Virus record (IMG/VR): IMGVR_UViG_3300030328_001411
Span: 1-36,004 of that record
Length of the DNA stretch: 36,004 nucleotides
Reading direction: 5' to 3' (one strand)
Origin: a virus
A program made the translations under genes and the position numbers. Positions 19,601 through 25,312 of the stretch are shown here, piece by piece (within the stretch, counting starts at the first letter, position 1; every line of letters begins with the position of its first letter). Under the pieces are notes generated by a model that saw nothing but the letters and a program-made list of their open reading frames with translations, made no database searches and had not been told where the DNA came from.

Positions 19601-20116
19601 GCATCTGGTGGTAACGTAACAATAAGTGATGGTGATTTAGTTATTGGCACAAGTGGTCATGGAATTGATTTTAGTGCTACTGCAAATGCAAGTGGTGGTA
19701 GTAGTATTAACGAAATTTTGTCGGATTATGAAAAAGGTACGTTTACTGGAACTATGGTAGGTTCAAGTGGTTCTGCTGGAGCTGTAGCTGGAAATGCACA
19801 GACTTTTACATACGTTAAAATTGGTGAAATGGTAATGATTAATGGTTCACCAGCACTAACAAATACTGGCAGTTATAGTGGTGACGTAAGAATAACTGGA
19901 TTACCTTTTGCTAATGGTGCAAACCATAGTTTTAGCATACAATGTACTTGGCATAATTTTAATTCAAGAAATGATGCTTCAGCAAACATATATCCTTTTG
20001 GTTATGCTGGTCAAAGTTACTTACAATTTTCATACCCAGACACAAATTATGTTCAATGGTCAGCTGTTGGAACTGGATATTATGGTGTTGGTGGTGTTTA
20101 CCCAACTTTTGGATAA
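16622..20116 (+). CDS. Tail fibre protein with T7-type N-terminus
   Basis: This 1164-residue protein has an N-terminal T7 gp17-like attachment domain (residues 1-150, with SANGSTTTFAYNF, VQRVVPLTQATDYVEND and LTFIAQQLQEEVDRS). The shaft carries three copies of a DEDxMxxxSAxxxPxQQSVKAYV repeat starting at residues 491, 522 and 581, common in marine phage fibres. The C-terminus is Gly/Ser/Thr-rich and ends in an aromatic receptor-binding tip. Six trimers would bind the cell surface. Only five CCWGG sites occur in this 3.5-kb gene, against 7-11 per kb in its neighbours, and the last 1.2 kb has none, consistent with exchange of the fibre module. Confidence 0.9.
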   Translation: MTVSSTNNKASYSANGSTTTFAYNFTITAASELKVFIRSATGTETLKTLTTHYTLTNVGVSGGGNVVFVTSPSDHTPADGETVVVQRVVPLTQATDYVENDPFPAATHEDALDKLTFIAQQLQEEVDRSLKLSVTNTMTSTEFTKSATDRANKIIAFDGSGELSVTTELGTFRGNWAASTSYNLRDLVKQNSASDSSTYKSIYICTTAHTSTGSYLTQNDTSNWSVLVDLAAHDTISELTDTNISSLASGHVLIYDGSDSFDNKAISGDATLANTGALTIAADAIESTMLNDNIISGQTAITSGLAATDELLFSDAGTIKRMDVSVLTDYYKALEVTETNKTLTSPKINEDVALTATATELNLLDDVSGLVKADFTKLAGVDSTATELNIVDGNTSVGTTTVSDGHGIVMNHGGTMAQTTVQTLAAYLDDEITAMPNLVTTAATTVGALNSGSITSGFGAIDNGSSAITTTGTVTYGSLSDGSITVTAFVDEDNMSSDSATLIPTQQSVKAYVDNQTLSLIDEDNMATDSASRPPSQQSVKAYIATQIATKDNSDEITEGSSNLYFTNARADARITNALIDEDDMSTNSATKIPSQQSVKAYVDAQKADMQFVLEDGDGTEVQITKDKEVKFVEGGGIDINWTDTDNGTDGDPFDLTFTINADQTDITSILATDVKIGEDDQTKIDFETNNQINFYADNTKRVTIDSTGLTVNSGSLETATIDYTDGDNAMTIADGGAVTFAQVPVFPDDTIETNDIQDNAVTLAKMAGLARGKLITGDSSGDPTALAIGTNGQYLKSDGNDLVWGSATVSGLACDDLTVGDSAVTISTSSGNITLDAQGADTDIIFKGTDGSADTTFLTIDGSDAGKLLPNNGIDLNAKELILDADADTSITADTDDQIDFKAGNVIRASVISTGLQIGGTAYFASPTLTLKDPDSGVGGGTIGGKIDFHTSDSTGTGVSAKIQAKYEDANGNTSVSFETGSGGSTSEKMNIASGGNVTISDGDLVIGTSGHGIDFSATANASGGSSINEILSDYEKGTFTGTMVGSSGSAGAVAGNAQTFTYVKIGEMVMINGSPALTNTGSYSGDVRITGLPFANGANHSFSIQCTWHNFNSRNDASANIYPFGYAGQSYLQFSYPDTNYVQWSAVGTGYYGVGGVYPTFG

Positions 20117-20137
20117 TAAAATATTAGGAGAAAAAAT

Positions 20138-20452
20138 ATGGCTCAAGGCGATATAACAAAAGAAATAGAATTTGATAAAATTGAAATTGTTGGAACTTGG
20201 AATGTGCAAGTTCGCAAGGCTACAAAGATAATGGAAGAACAAGCTGATGGAAGTAAGAAGGAATTAACTCGTGATTTTCATCGCCATGTCTTGCAACCAT
20301 TTTGGTCTGTAAAAGGTGAAGATGGTAAGTGGACACATACACCAACTGATTTAAGTGGTGAAGATGCAAGAGTGAAGGCAATTTCTGAAAGTGCTTGGAC
20401 AGATGACGTAAAGACAGCATACAAAACACATACAGAAAGTCAAACTCTCTAA
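20138..20452 (+). CDS. Tail fibre-associated hypothetical protein
   Basis: This 104-residue protein is not assigned to a named family. It holds IEFDKIEIVGTWNVQVR-type beta strands, FHRHVLQPFW, and a terminal helix with SAWTDDVKTAYKTH. Similar short proteins follow fibre genes in marine podoviruses and may be fibre chaperones or tip-binding subunits. AGGAG precedes the ATG. It has no CCWGG site, like the adjoining fibre end, so it probably travels with the fibre as one module; the motif returns at 20465. Confidence 0.55.
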   Translation: MAQGDITKEIEFDKIEIVGTWNVQVRKATKIMEEQADGSKKELTRDFHRHVLQPFWSVKGEDGKWTHTPTDLSGEDARVKAISESAWTDDVKTAYKTHTESQTL

Positions 20453-20477
20453 CTAACTTCCTCCCAGGCGAAAATGA

Positions 20478-20939
20478 ATGGATCCTATAACGATTGCTGC
20501 TGCGAGCTTTGCAGCCATAAAATCTGGCGTGGCTGCTGGAAAGGAATTGCACGAGCTTTCAAAACATATCGGATCTCTATGGGGTGCAATAGACCAGGCA
20601 AGAAATGACCATAGCTCTGCCAGGAGTAGTCCTTTTCGTGGGTCCACAGAAGAGGAGGCTATGGATACTTTTGTTAGCCTTCAAAAAGCAAAGGATTTTG
20701 AGGACCAGCTGCGTAGTGTAATACTGGAAACCAGGGGTTATGGTGCATGGCAAGAGCTAATTAAAATTAGAGCTGACATAAAAGAAAGAAAACGCAAAGC
20801 AGAAATAGCCAGGCAACTTGCTCGAAGAGAGCGAATAGAGATGATAGGTAAAATACTTTTAACTCTTTTAGGTGTATCAACTGTAATTGGGTTAATTGTT
20901 ATAGGCGTTCTTATAATGCAAAAACAAGGAATGTTATGA
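20478..20939 (+). CDS. Lysis-cassette membrane protein, C-terminal anchor
   Basis: This 153-residue protein has a mildly hydrophobic N-terminus, a helical highly charged middle (residues 55-122, Lys/Arg/Glu-rich) and a single strong transmembrane segment at 124-147 (ILLTLLGVSTVIGLIVIGVL). Comparable proteins are common between fibre and holin genes of small marine phages. It may be a spanin-like or holin-accessory protein, but no lipobox or Cys is visible, so no function is assigned. It overlaps the next gene by 4 bases (ATGA). Confidence 0.6.
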   Translation: MDPITIAAASFAAIKSGVAAGKELHELSKHIGSLWGAIDQARNDHSSARSSPFRGSTEEEAMDTFVSLQKAKDFEDQLRSVILETRGYGAWQELIKIRADIKERKRKAEIARQLARRERIEMIGKILLTLLGVSTVIGLIVIGVLIMQKQGML

Positions 20940-21250
20940 ACCCAGGAAGAATAGAAGAATACAAGGCAGCTTTCGATCTTAATAAAGATGGTGAGTTGAC
21001 CTCAGAAGAGATCCAGCAAAGTAAAGAAATCATGGAGCTAGAACTTAAAGAGGAGAAGGCTGAAGCTCATAAGAGAATGACCTGGGTAAGTCTGATAGCA
21101 ATGATTGTATTTACTGGATTTTTATTTAGTCCGATTATTAGCGTTGCTAAAGTCAATGCCCTGGGAGAAATCTTTGGATTGTTTTATCTTGCCCAGGCTA
21201 GTGTCATTGGTTTTTATTTTGGAGCTACTGCCTATATGACCAGGCGTTAA
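20936..21250 (+). CDS. EF-hand membrane protein, holin candidate
   Basis: This 104-residue protein has a textbook 12-residue EF-hand loop at 14-25 (D14, N16, D18, E20, T22, E25; Gly at 19), a charged helix, then two transmembrane segments (about 48-68 and 76-98). Two-TM proteins in this position are holin-like. A cytoplasmic EF hand in front suggests calcium-responsive behaviour, which is inference. The start overlaps the previous stop and the stop overlaps the next start (TAATG). Confidence 0.6.
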   Translation: MNPGRIEEYKAAFDLNKDGELTSEEIQQSKEIMELELKEEKAEAHKRMTWVSLIAMIVFTGFLFSPIISVAKVNALGEIFGLFYLAQASVIGFYFGATAYMTRR

Positions 21251-21432
21251 TGTTTTGGGTCCTGGTTGTCTTTATCAATGGACAGCCAACACCATATTCA
21301 GAAATCAGCTTTTCAGATTTGGATAGCTGTTTAGAAGTCCAGGCGAAATTAAGAAACCAGGCAATGCACATGGAACGAGCTGGTGATAAGTCACCACAGT
21401 TCTGGTGCTTGCCTAAAGCTAAAGGTGAGTAA
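21250..21432 (+). CDS. Small hypothetical protein in lysis cassette
   Basis: This 60-residue protein has a short hydrophobic N-terminus (MFWVLVVFING) and two Cys (about 28 and 53), which would suit a small exported or membrane-peripheral protein with a possible disulfide. It has no recognised family. It is translationally coupled on both sides and belongs to the lysis operon by position. Confidence 0.5.
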   Translation: MFWVLVVFINGQPTPYSEISFSDLDSCLEVQAKLRNQAMHMERAGDKSPQFWCLPKAKGE

Positions 21433-21639
21433 ATGGATTTAGTTCATATTATTGATGGTCTTATAGCTTTGATTGTTATGGGTGGTGGATACTTTTTAGG
21501 CTCCCAGGCAAAAGAAGTTAAACGATTAGATATTCTTCTTAATAAAACCAGGGAAGATTACGCCAAGCGTGATGATGTAACTGTAGCCATTTATAAACTC
21601 GAAGAAAAAATTGACAGAATTTTGGAGAGGTTAAAATGA
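21433..21639 (+). CDS. Small single-TM coiled-coil protein
   Basis: This 68-residue protein has a transmembrane segment at residues 6-24 (IIDGLIALIVMGGGYFLG) followed by a charged coiled coil (VKRLDILLNKTREDYAKRD and KLEEKIDRILERL). This N-in, one-TM plus coil design is common among holin-accessory or antiholin-like proteins. It overlaps the 3TM holin gene by 4 bases (ATGA), which supports a joint role in lysis timing (inference). Confidence 0.55.
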   Translation: MDLVHIIDGLIALIVMGGGYFLGSQAKEVKRLDILLNKTREDYAKRDDVTVAIYKLEEKIDRILERLK

Positions 21640-22031
21640 TTGGCACTATACTCGGAGCAGCTGCTCCTATCATTGATAAATTTGTTGAAAATAAAGATCA
21701 AAAAAATAAATTAAAAGCAGAGCTGGAACAAAGTTTAATATCATTAGATCTTGCCCAGGCTCAAGCTAATATTGAACAAGCAAAACACAGCTCAATATTT
21801 GTAGCTGGAGCAAGACCAGCTATCATGTGGATTTGTGCATTAGGTTTGTTTTTTCATTTTATAATTTTTCCCCTGGCTGAATGGGTGATTACTATTTGGT
21901 ATCCTAATTTGTTTTTACCTAGCCTAGATACAGACCAGATTTTAGGACTAACTGTTTCATTATTAGGATTAGGTGGCATGAGGTCCTGGGAAAAGTCAAA
22001 GGGCATAGCTCGTAAATCATTAAAAGAATAG
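21636..22031 (+). CDS. 3TM holin (gene-transfer-agent holin family)
   Basis: This 131-residue protein matches the GTA_holin_3TM pattern: a short hydrophobic N-terminus (MIGTILGAAAPIID), a charged Lys/Glu helix, then 'AGARPAIMWICALGLFFHFII' and a last membrane segment ending in SLLGLGGMRSWEKSKG, the conserved family ending. Holins permeabilise the inner membrane so that the endolysin reaches the wall. The family is common in alphaproteobacterial phages and gene transfer agents, which gives a host hint. Confidence 0.8.
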   Translation: MIGTILGAAAPIIDKFVENKDQKNKLKAELEQSLISLDLAQAQANIEQAKHSSIFVAGARPAIMWICALGLFFHFIIFPLAEWVITIWYPNLFLPSLDTDQILGLTVSLLGLGGMRSWEKSKGIARKSLKE

Positions 22032-22042
22032 GAGATTATTTG

Positions 22043-22186
22043 ATGGCAAAAAGACCTGGACTTTATGCAAACATGAACGCAAGGAAAAAGGCTGGTACGA
22101 GCAGACCTAAATCTAAATCAACCATTACAGCAAAAGCATATAAAAATATGAAAGCTGGTTTTCCTAAAAATAAAAAGAAAGGATAA
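22043..22186 (+). CDS. Tiny basic protein, KRPGLYANMNA type
   Basis: This 47-residue, Lys-rich protein begins MAKRPGLYANMNARKKAG. Proteins with this opening are widespread as very small genes in tailed phages, usually near lysis or fibre genes; function unknown. GGAG lies 9 bases before the ATG. The very basic charge suggests nucleic-acid or membrane-surface binding (inference). Confidence 0.65.
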   Translation: MAKRPGLYANMNARKKAGTSRPKSKSTITAKAYKNMKAGFPKNKKKG

Positions 22187-22190
22187 GACT

Positions 22191-22295
22191 ATGCCAAGAA
22201 AAGGACAAGGCAGATTAGCTAAAGAATATAAAGCAACAAAAGTCAAATCAAAAAAAGTTGCAACTGCTAGTCAGAAAACAACTAAGAAAAAGTAA
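22191..22295 (+). CDS. Tiny basic hypothetical protein
   Basis: This 34-residue protein (MPRKGQGRLAKEYKATKVKS onward) is extremely Lys-rich and has no family assignment. It follows the previous tiny gene by 4 bases and overlaps the endolysin start (TAATG). Arrangement and coupling support it as a gene, but its small size keeps confidence modest. Confidence 0.45.
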   Translation: MPRKGQGRLAKEYKATKVKSKKVATASQKTTKKK

Positions 22296-22753
22296 TGCAG
22301 CTTTCTGAAAATTTTAGCCTGGGCGAGATGACTAAATCTCAAACAGCTGAACGCAAAGGTATCGATAACTTCCCTGGCAAAGACCACATAGAGTCTATGA
22401 AAAAACTTTGTGAGAATATTTTGCAGCCTATCAGAGATCACTATGGGAAACCTTTTATTGTTTCGTCTGGTTATAGATGTCCAGAGTTATGCCTGGCAAT
22501 AGGCAGCTCTATCAAATCACAACACGCCAAAGGACAAGCAGCTGATTTTGAAGTTCCAGGTATTAGTAACATGGCACTTGCTGAATATATAAAAGATAAC
22601 CTGGAGTTCGATCAGTTAATCCTGGAGTGTTACAAAGGTGGTAATAGTGGCTGGGTCCATTGCAGCTACATACATGAACCCAGGAAAGAAGTATTAACAT
22701 TCGATAGATCTAATGGATATAGAGCTGGTTTAATATCAGATATTAAATCTTAA
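22295..22753 (+). CDS. Peptidase M15 endolysin
   Basis: This 152-residue peptidase of the M15 (D-Ala-D-Ala carboxypeptidase/VanY-like) type is complete. The zinc ligands are in the expected order: SQHAKGQAADF with H77 and D84, and GWVHCSY with H122. FIVSSGYRCPE at 54-64 is the usual strand before the active site. It would cleave peptidoglycan cross-bridges after holin action. It has no signal peptide, so export depends on the holin. It is the last gene of the late operon. Confidence 0.88.
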   Translation: MQLSENFSLGEMTKSQTAERKGIDNFPGKDHIESMKKLCENILQPIRDHYGKPFIVSSGYRCPELCLAIGSSIKSQHAKGQAADFEVPGISNMALAEYIKDNLEFDQLILECYKGGNSGWVHCSYIHEPRKEVLTFDRSNGYRAGLISDIKS

Positions 22754-22762
22754 TAATTATGG

Positions 22763-22790
22763 GAAAGGTTAACATGGGTGTCAGCCTTTC
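22763..22790 (+). other. Stem-loop at end of late operon
   Basis: GAAAGGTT and AGCCTTTC form an 8-bp stem with one G-U pair and a 12-base loop, beginning 10 bases after the endolysin stop. There is no T-tract directly after it, so it is a weak candidate for a terminator or 3' stability element. Confidence 0.35.
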
Positions 22791-22820
22791 TCGCCAGTTA
22801 TGAGGGATAATTGTTTAAAC

Positions 22821-22839
22821 TTTAATAAACTTTATTAAA
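22821..22839. repeat. AT-only 19-bp palindrome
   Basis: TTTAATAAA and TTTATTAAA form a perfect 9-1-9 palindrome inside an AT-rich stretch (about 22808-22865) at the left edge of the attP region. It could be a bend or IHF-type region of the attachment site, or an unwinding element. No protein can be assigned from sequence. Confidence 0.5.
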
Positions 22840-22944
22840 TTATTTAATTGCTAAATATAATCTGCAATTATCTCTCGCCAAGATTTGGTTCCAAGCCAGA
22901 ATTAAAATGTAATTAAACTGGAACCAAACTGTCACCAAATTTTC

Positions 22945-23043
22945 ATCAACGTAGATCAACGTACTTGACCGAAGATCAATGTAATGCTAAGTATATCAAC
23001 AAATGACGTTGATGTTCGTTGATAGGCGTTGATGTACAATGAT
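22945..23043. repeat. Helically phased inverted repeat array, likely integrase arm sites
   Basis: Left half: ATCAACGTA at 22945 and 22955, ATCAATGTA at 22975, ATCAACAAA at 22995. Right half, opposite orientation: CGTTGAT at 23007, 23017 and 23027, and a degenerate CAATGAT at 23037. Every unit lies on a 10-bp register, with two vacant registers at 22965 and 22985. The array ends 12 bases before the tRNA-like core. Lambda-type integrase arm sites are also phased at about 10 bp, so this is best read as an arm of attP. An iteron-type replication origin is the main alternative. Confidence 0.7.
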
Positions 23044-23055
23044 GGGGGACACCAT

Positions 23056-23081
23056 TTCAAATCTGGTCACCCCGACCATTT
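23056..23081 (+). other. attP core resembling 3' end of a tRNA-Pro gene
   Basis: The segment reads as T-loop TTCAAAT, T-stem CTGGT, acceptor strand CACCCCG, discriminator A and CCA at 23076-23078, in perfect tRNA spacing. The implied 5' acceptor strand, CGGGGTG, is that of common bacterial tRNA-Pro genes. No 5' part of a tRNA is present, so this is not a tRNA gene. It is the portion a tyrosine integrase would share with the host attB, so integration would restore the host tRNA. It lies 160 bases upstream of the integrase. Confidence 0.65.
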
Positions 23082-23114
23082 AAGTCTTTGATTTCATTGT
23101 ATTCTACTACCTAT

Positions 23115-23148
23115 TTGGAACCAAATTGGAACCAAACTGGAACCAACC
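23115..23148. repeat. Three tandem TTGGAACCAA-type sites, 11-bp period
   Basis: GGAACC occurs at 23117, 23128 and 23139, exactly 11 bp apart, each inside a nearly symmetrical TTGGAACCAA context. Single copies lie at 22887 (inverted) and 22920, so the sites flank the attP core on both sides. Two inverted copies with the same period occur between the terminase genes (32437 and 32448). The binding protein is unknown; excisionase, an accessory factor or terminase are candidates. Confidence 0.6.
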
Positions 23149-23189
23149 TATTTTAATAAATAGGGGGGTCACCAGTAACAGCCTTGTAA

Positions 23190-23223
23190 TTGACGTTAAA
23201 CGTCATTATATTAGTTATATAAC
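23190..23223 (+). promoter_or_regulatory. Integrase promoter region with operator
   Basis: A perfect 7-1-7 palindrome, TGACGTT-A-AACGTCA, lies at 23191-23205 and overlaps TTGACG at 23190-23195, a good -35 box. An AT-rich run follows (TATATT, TTATATAAC) but no -10 at the ideal distance is clear. This is the best copy of the operator found upstream of the other early and accessory genes. Confidence 0.7.
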
Positions 23224-23240
23224 ATCAAGGAGGTTACAGT

Positions 23241-24392
23241 ATGTTAGACAATGTTAAAACTTATTTCGTTCCATCTAAAAAGAAATGGTGTGTTGATGAG
23301 CGTATAATGGTTGATGGGAAAAGGTCTGGTGATATGGCTTGGTTCATCAAGCGTGATGACGCAACAAAGTATTTAAGATTATTAGAGAATGAAAAACCAG
23401 CAAGTTCTACAGATAGTTTTAAATGGAACATGAAAACCCTGGTCCAAGAATATTTAAAAGAAGAGAAGTCCAGGTTTGATATTGGTGAAGTAGGCGATAG
23501 TGTTTATACTAGAGTCCATTTTGTTTGTAATAGTTTTTTAAATTATACTATTGACAGTATGCCAGTTGCAGATCTTAAAGTTCATTACATATCTGCTACT
23601 ATGGTCCAGTTTGATATCATGCAGCAGCTGGTAAAAGACAGAGCTAAAAGAACTGTCCAGGAACATCTGAATTATTTACGAGGTATGTTTAGTTTTGCAG
23701 TTCAGAAAGGCTGTAGAATTTCTAATCCTTTCAATGAAATAAAACCTAAACTTACCAGGGAAAGTAATCTTACAGTTAAGAAAATTAAAAAGATTAGTCC
23801 CCATATTATCTCAGCTATATTTAATGAGCTTCAAGAACCTTGGAGATTGATGAGTAGGTTTGCAGCTCTTACTGGTTTAAGATCTGGTGAACAAGCTGTA
23901 TTGACCTGGGGAGATGTTGACCTGGATAATCTAACTGTTCATGTTACCAAAGCTCTCAAAGGTAAATCAAAAGAATATGCAAAGATTGCAGATCCAAAAA
24001 CTTTTAATGGTATTAGAAGAGTTTACCTGGACCATGCACCAGAATTAGTTACAGAATTAAAAGAGCTGTTTATTAAACAAGGTAGACCAGCTCCGGACAA
24101 ATATGTTTTTCCAACTAAAGATGGCAGCTATCAGAAAAGAAGAAGGAAGAGAGAGAAACTTCAAGCAGCTTGTAACAAAGCTGGACAAGATCAAATTACC
24201 TGGCATGACCTTCGTCACTTTTATGCAAGTATCTTAATAGCCAGGATCCCAGAAGATATAAAAACGATTAGTGAACAGCTCGGTCATGGTAGTACCAGGA
24301 TAACTGAAGAGGTTTACGGACATTGGATTGATGATCCACTAAAAGAGAACTCAACCAGGGCCAAACTACAAAAAGTGGGGTCAGTTCTCTAA
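23241..24392 (+). CDS. int: Tyrosine recombinase integrase
   Basis: This 383-residue integrase has the full catalytic set: R214 in TGLRSGEQ, K253, H322-xx-R325 in WHDLRHFYAS, H349 in LGHGSTRITEEVYGHW and nucleophile Y359. The N-terminal ~60 residues resemble an arm-binding domain and 65-160 a SAM-like core-binding domain. AAGGAGG precedes the ATG. It would recombine attP with a host tRNA gene. An operator covers its promoter, which would shut it off under repressor. The phage is therefore temperate. Confidence 0.95.
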   Translation: MLDNVKTYFVPSKKKWCVDERIMVDGKRSGDMAWFIKRDDATKYLRLLENEKPASSTDSFKWNMKTLVQEYLKEEKSRFDIGEVGDSVYTRVHFVCNSFLNYTIDSMPVADLKVHYISATMVQFDIMQQLVKDRAKRTVQEHLNYLRGMFSFAVQKGCRISNPFNEIKPKLTRESNLTVKKIKKISPHIISAIFNELQEPWRLMSRFAALTGLRSGEQAVLTWGDVDLDNLTVHVTKALKGKSKEYAKIADPKTFNGIRRVYLDHAPELVTELKELFIKQGRPAPDKYVFPTKDGSYQKRRRKREKLQAACNKAGQDQITWHDLRHFYASILIARIPEDIKTISEQLGHGSTRITEEVYGHWIDDPLKENSTRAKLQKVGSVL

Positions 24393-24461
24393 ATTATCTC
24401 GATATAAGAGTCACCAGGGGGGTGGAATAAACCTTCCTGGTATGATCGGACCTAAGAAATT

Positions 24462-24484
24462 ACCCTCTACTCAGAGGGTTTTTT
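24462..24484 (+). terminator. Intrinsic terminator after integrase
   Basis: ACCCTCT and AGAGGGT form a perfect 7-bp stem with an ACTC loop, followed directly by six T (one of them the last stem base). It lies 70 bases after the integrase stop and before the convergent early operon ends at 24567. Confidence 0.88.
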
Positions 24485-24566
24485 ATTGGTGAGGGAATGA
24501 TGGACACAATAAGAATAAACATCAAACCACATACCACTATGGTCCGAGGAGAAAACCACCACTCCC

Positions 24567-24698
24567 TCATAACTCGTTATTTTTTTTATTAGCCAAAGTT
24601 TCTTCGAGGGACGCAGCTAAAATTCTGTAAGCTAGTGTTTGAAACTTTAACTGGTCGTATGGAACAGAATAAAATTTGCCATTTAGAATAACACACAT
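24567..24698 (-). CDS. Small hypothetical protein
   Basis: This is 43 residues if started at the ATG opposite 24698 (MCVILNGKFYSVPYDQLKFQ onward); the reading frame is open further upstream to 24812, but that part lies within the preceding gene. A beta-strand start is followed by a helix with LAYRILAASLEETLANKK. It is the last gene of the leftward early operon, just after the excisionase-like gene. No family is recognised. Confidence 0.4.
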   Translation of the reverse strand: MCVILNGKFYSVPYDQLKFQTLAYRILAASLEETLANKKNNEL

Positions 24699-24708
24699 TT
24701 CACCAGGT

Positions 24709-24966
24709 CTAGGATAAATTAATATCGTGCCTGGTAAATTGTCGTTGCATTTCGTCAATGACTGCTTTCGGAATATATACTTTTCTACCAATCTTAAAAT
24801 TGAAGATACCATCTTTACCTTCTCTATGAAGTTTGCAAGCGTGTCTTAATCTTTGTAAATATCTCACCAGGACTTTCCCATTTTTATCCAGGCACTCATC
24901 ACCATAAAAATATGGAGCTGCTTCTTCTGGTGTAAAGATAGATTTAGTTTCTACTAGGGAGGGCAA
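24709..24966 (-). CDS. Excisionase-like winged-helix protein
   Basis: From a TTG start this gives 85 residues. The open frame runs upstream to 25041, but AAGGAG lies 6 bases before the TTG and upstream codons fall inside the previous gene. The pattern 'FTPEEAAPYFYG', a charged turn, then 'LQRLRHACKLHREGKDGIFNFKIGRKVYIPKAVIDEM' matches MerR/excisionase-type DNA-binding proteins (helix, wing, 'YIPK' segment). Position convergent to the integrase supports a role as recombination directionality factor. A regulator of another kind remains possible. Confidence 0.55.
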   Translation of the reverse strand: MPSLVETKSIFTPEEAAPYFYGDECLDKNGKVLVRYLQRLRHACKLHREGKDGIFNFKIGRKVYIPKAVIDEMQRQFTRHDINLS

Positions 24967-25312
24967 TGTTAGCTCCTTGTGGTTGTGTTGTTGTTTCAGT
25001 TTTAGGAGCTGGTTCTCTGTTCTCCTGGTCATCATTAGCAAACAATTTAAATTTCATCTTCTCTAACCAAGACCTGGCTTGTTGTCCTTCAATTCTTTCT
25101 CTAATAACAATAGATAGTGATAAGCCATTGCTATTAATCATATCCATAATTTCACCAATAGTATTATATTGCTCTGTTGTAATTGGTTTAGGCTGGTTTG
25201 TTTCATTATCCCAGTTATCTGAAGGCTGGACCCAGCAGCTCACCTGGTAGTCTGGTCCAACATTTATTACACCTTTTGCTTTTACTCTTGCGTTTCCAAA
25301 GTTAGTTCCCAT
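24944..25312 (-). CDS. Hypothetical protein, SSB-like candidate
   Basis: This 122-residue protein has a strand-rich N-terminal half (RVKAKGVINVG, YQVSCWVQPS) and a Pro/Thr/Glu-rich, probably disordered C-terminus (about 95-122). Next to an annealing protein and an exonuclease, this shape suggests a single-strand-binding or recombination accessory protein, which is inference only. Its ATG overlaps the end of the annealing-protein gene by 11 bases, and its end overlaps the excisionase-like gene start. Confidence 0.45.
   Translation of the reverse strand: MGTNFGNARVKAKGVINVGPDYQVSCWVQPSDNWDNETNQPKPITTEQYNTIGEIMDMINSNGLSLSIVIRERIEGQQARSWLEKMKFKLFANDDQENREPAPKTETTTQPQGANIALPSRN

Noticed and set aside
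23056-23078. tRNA gene
   Set aside because: Only the T-loop-to-CCA part is present; there is no D-arm or anticodon arm, and the closing T-stem pair fails. It is read as an attP core.
24698-24812. Upstream extension of the small gene 24567-24698
   Set aside because: It would lie within the excisionase-like gene and has no ribosome site; a short form beginning at 24698 is preferred.
24967-25041. Longer N-terminus of the excisionase-like protein
   Set aside because: It overlaps the coding end of the previous gene, while a TTG with AAGGAG at 6 bases gives a conventional start at 24966.
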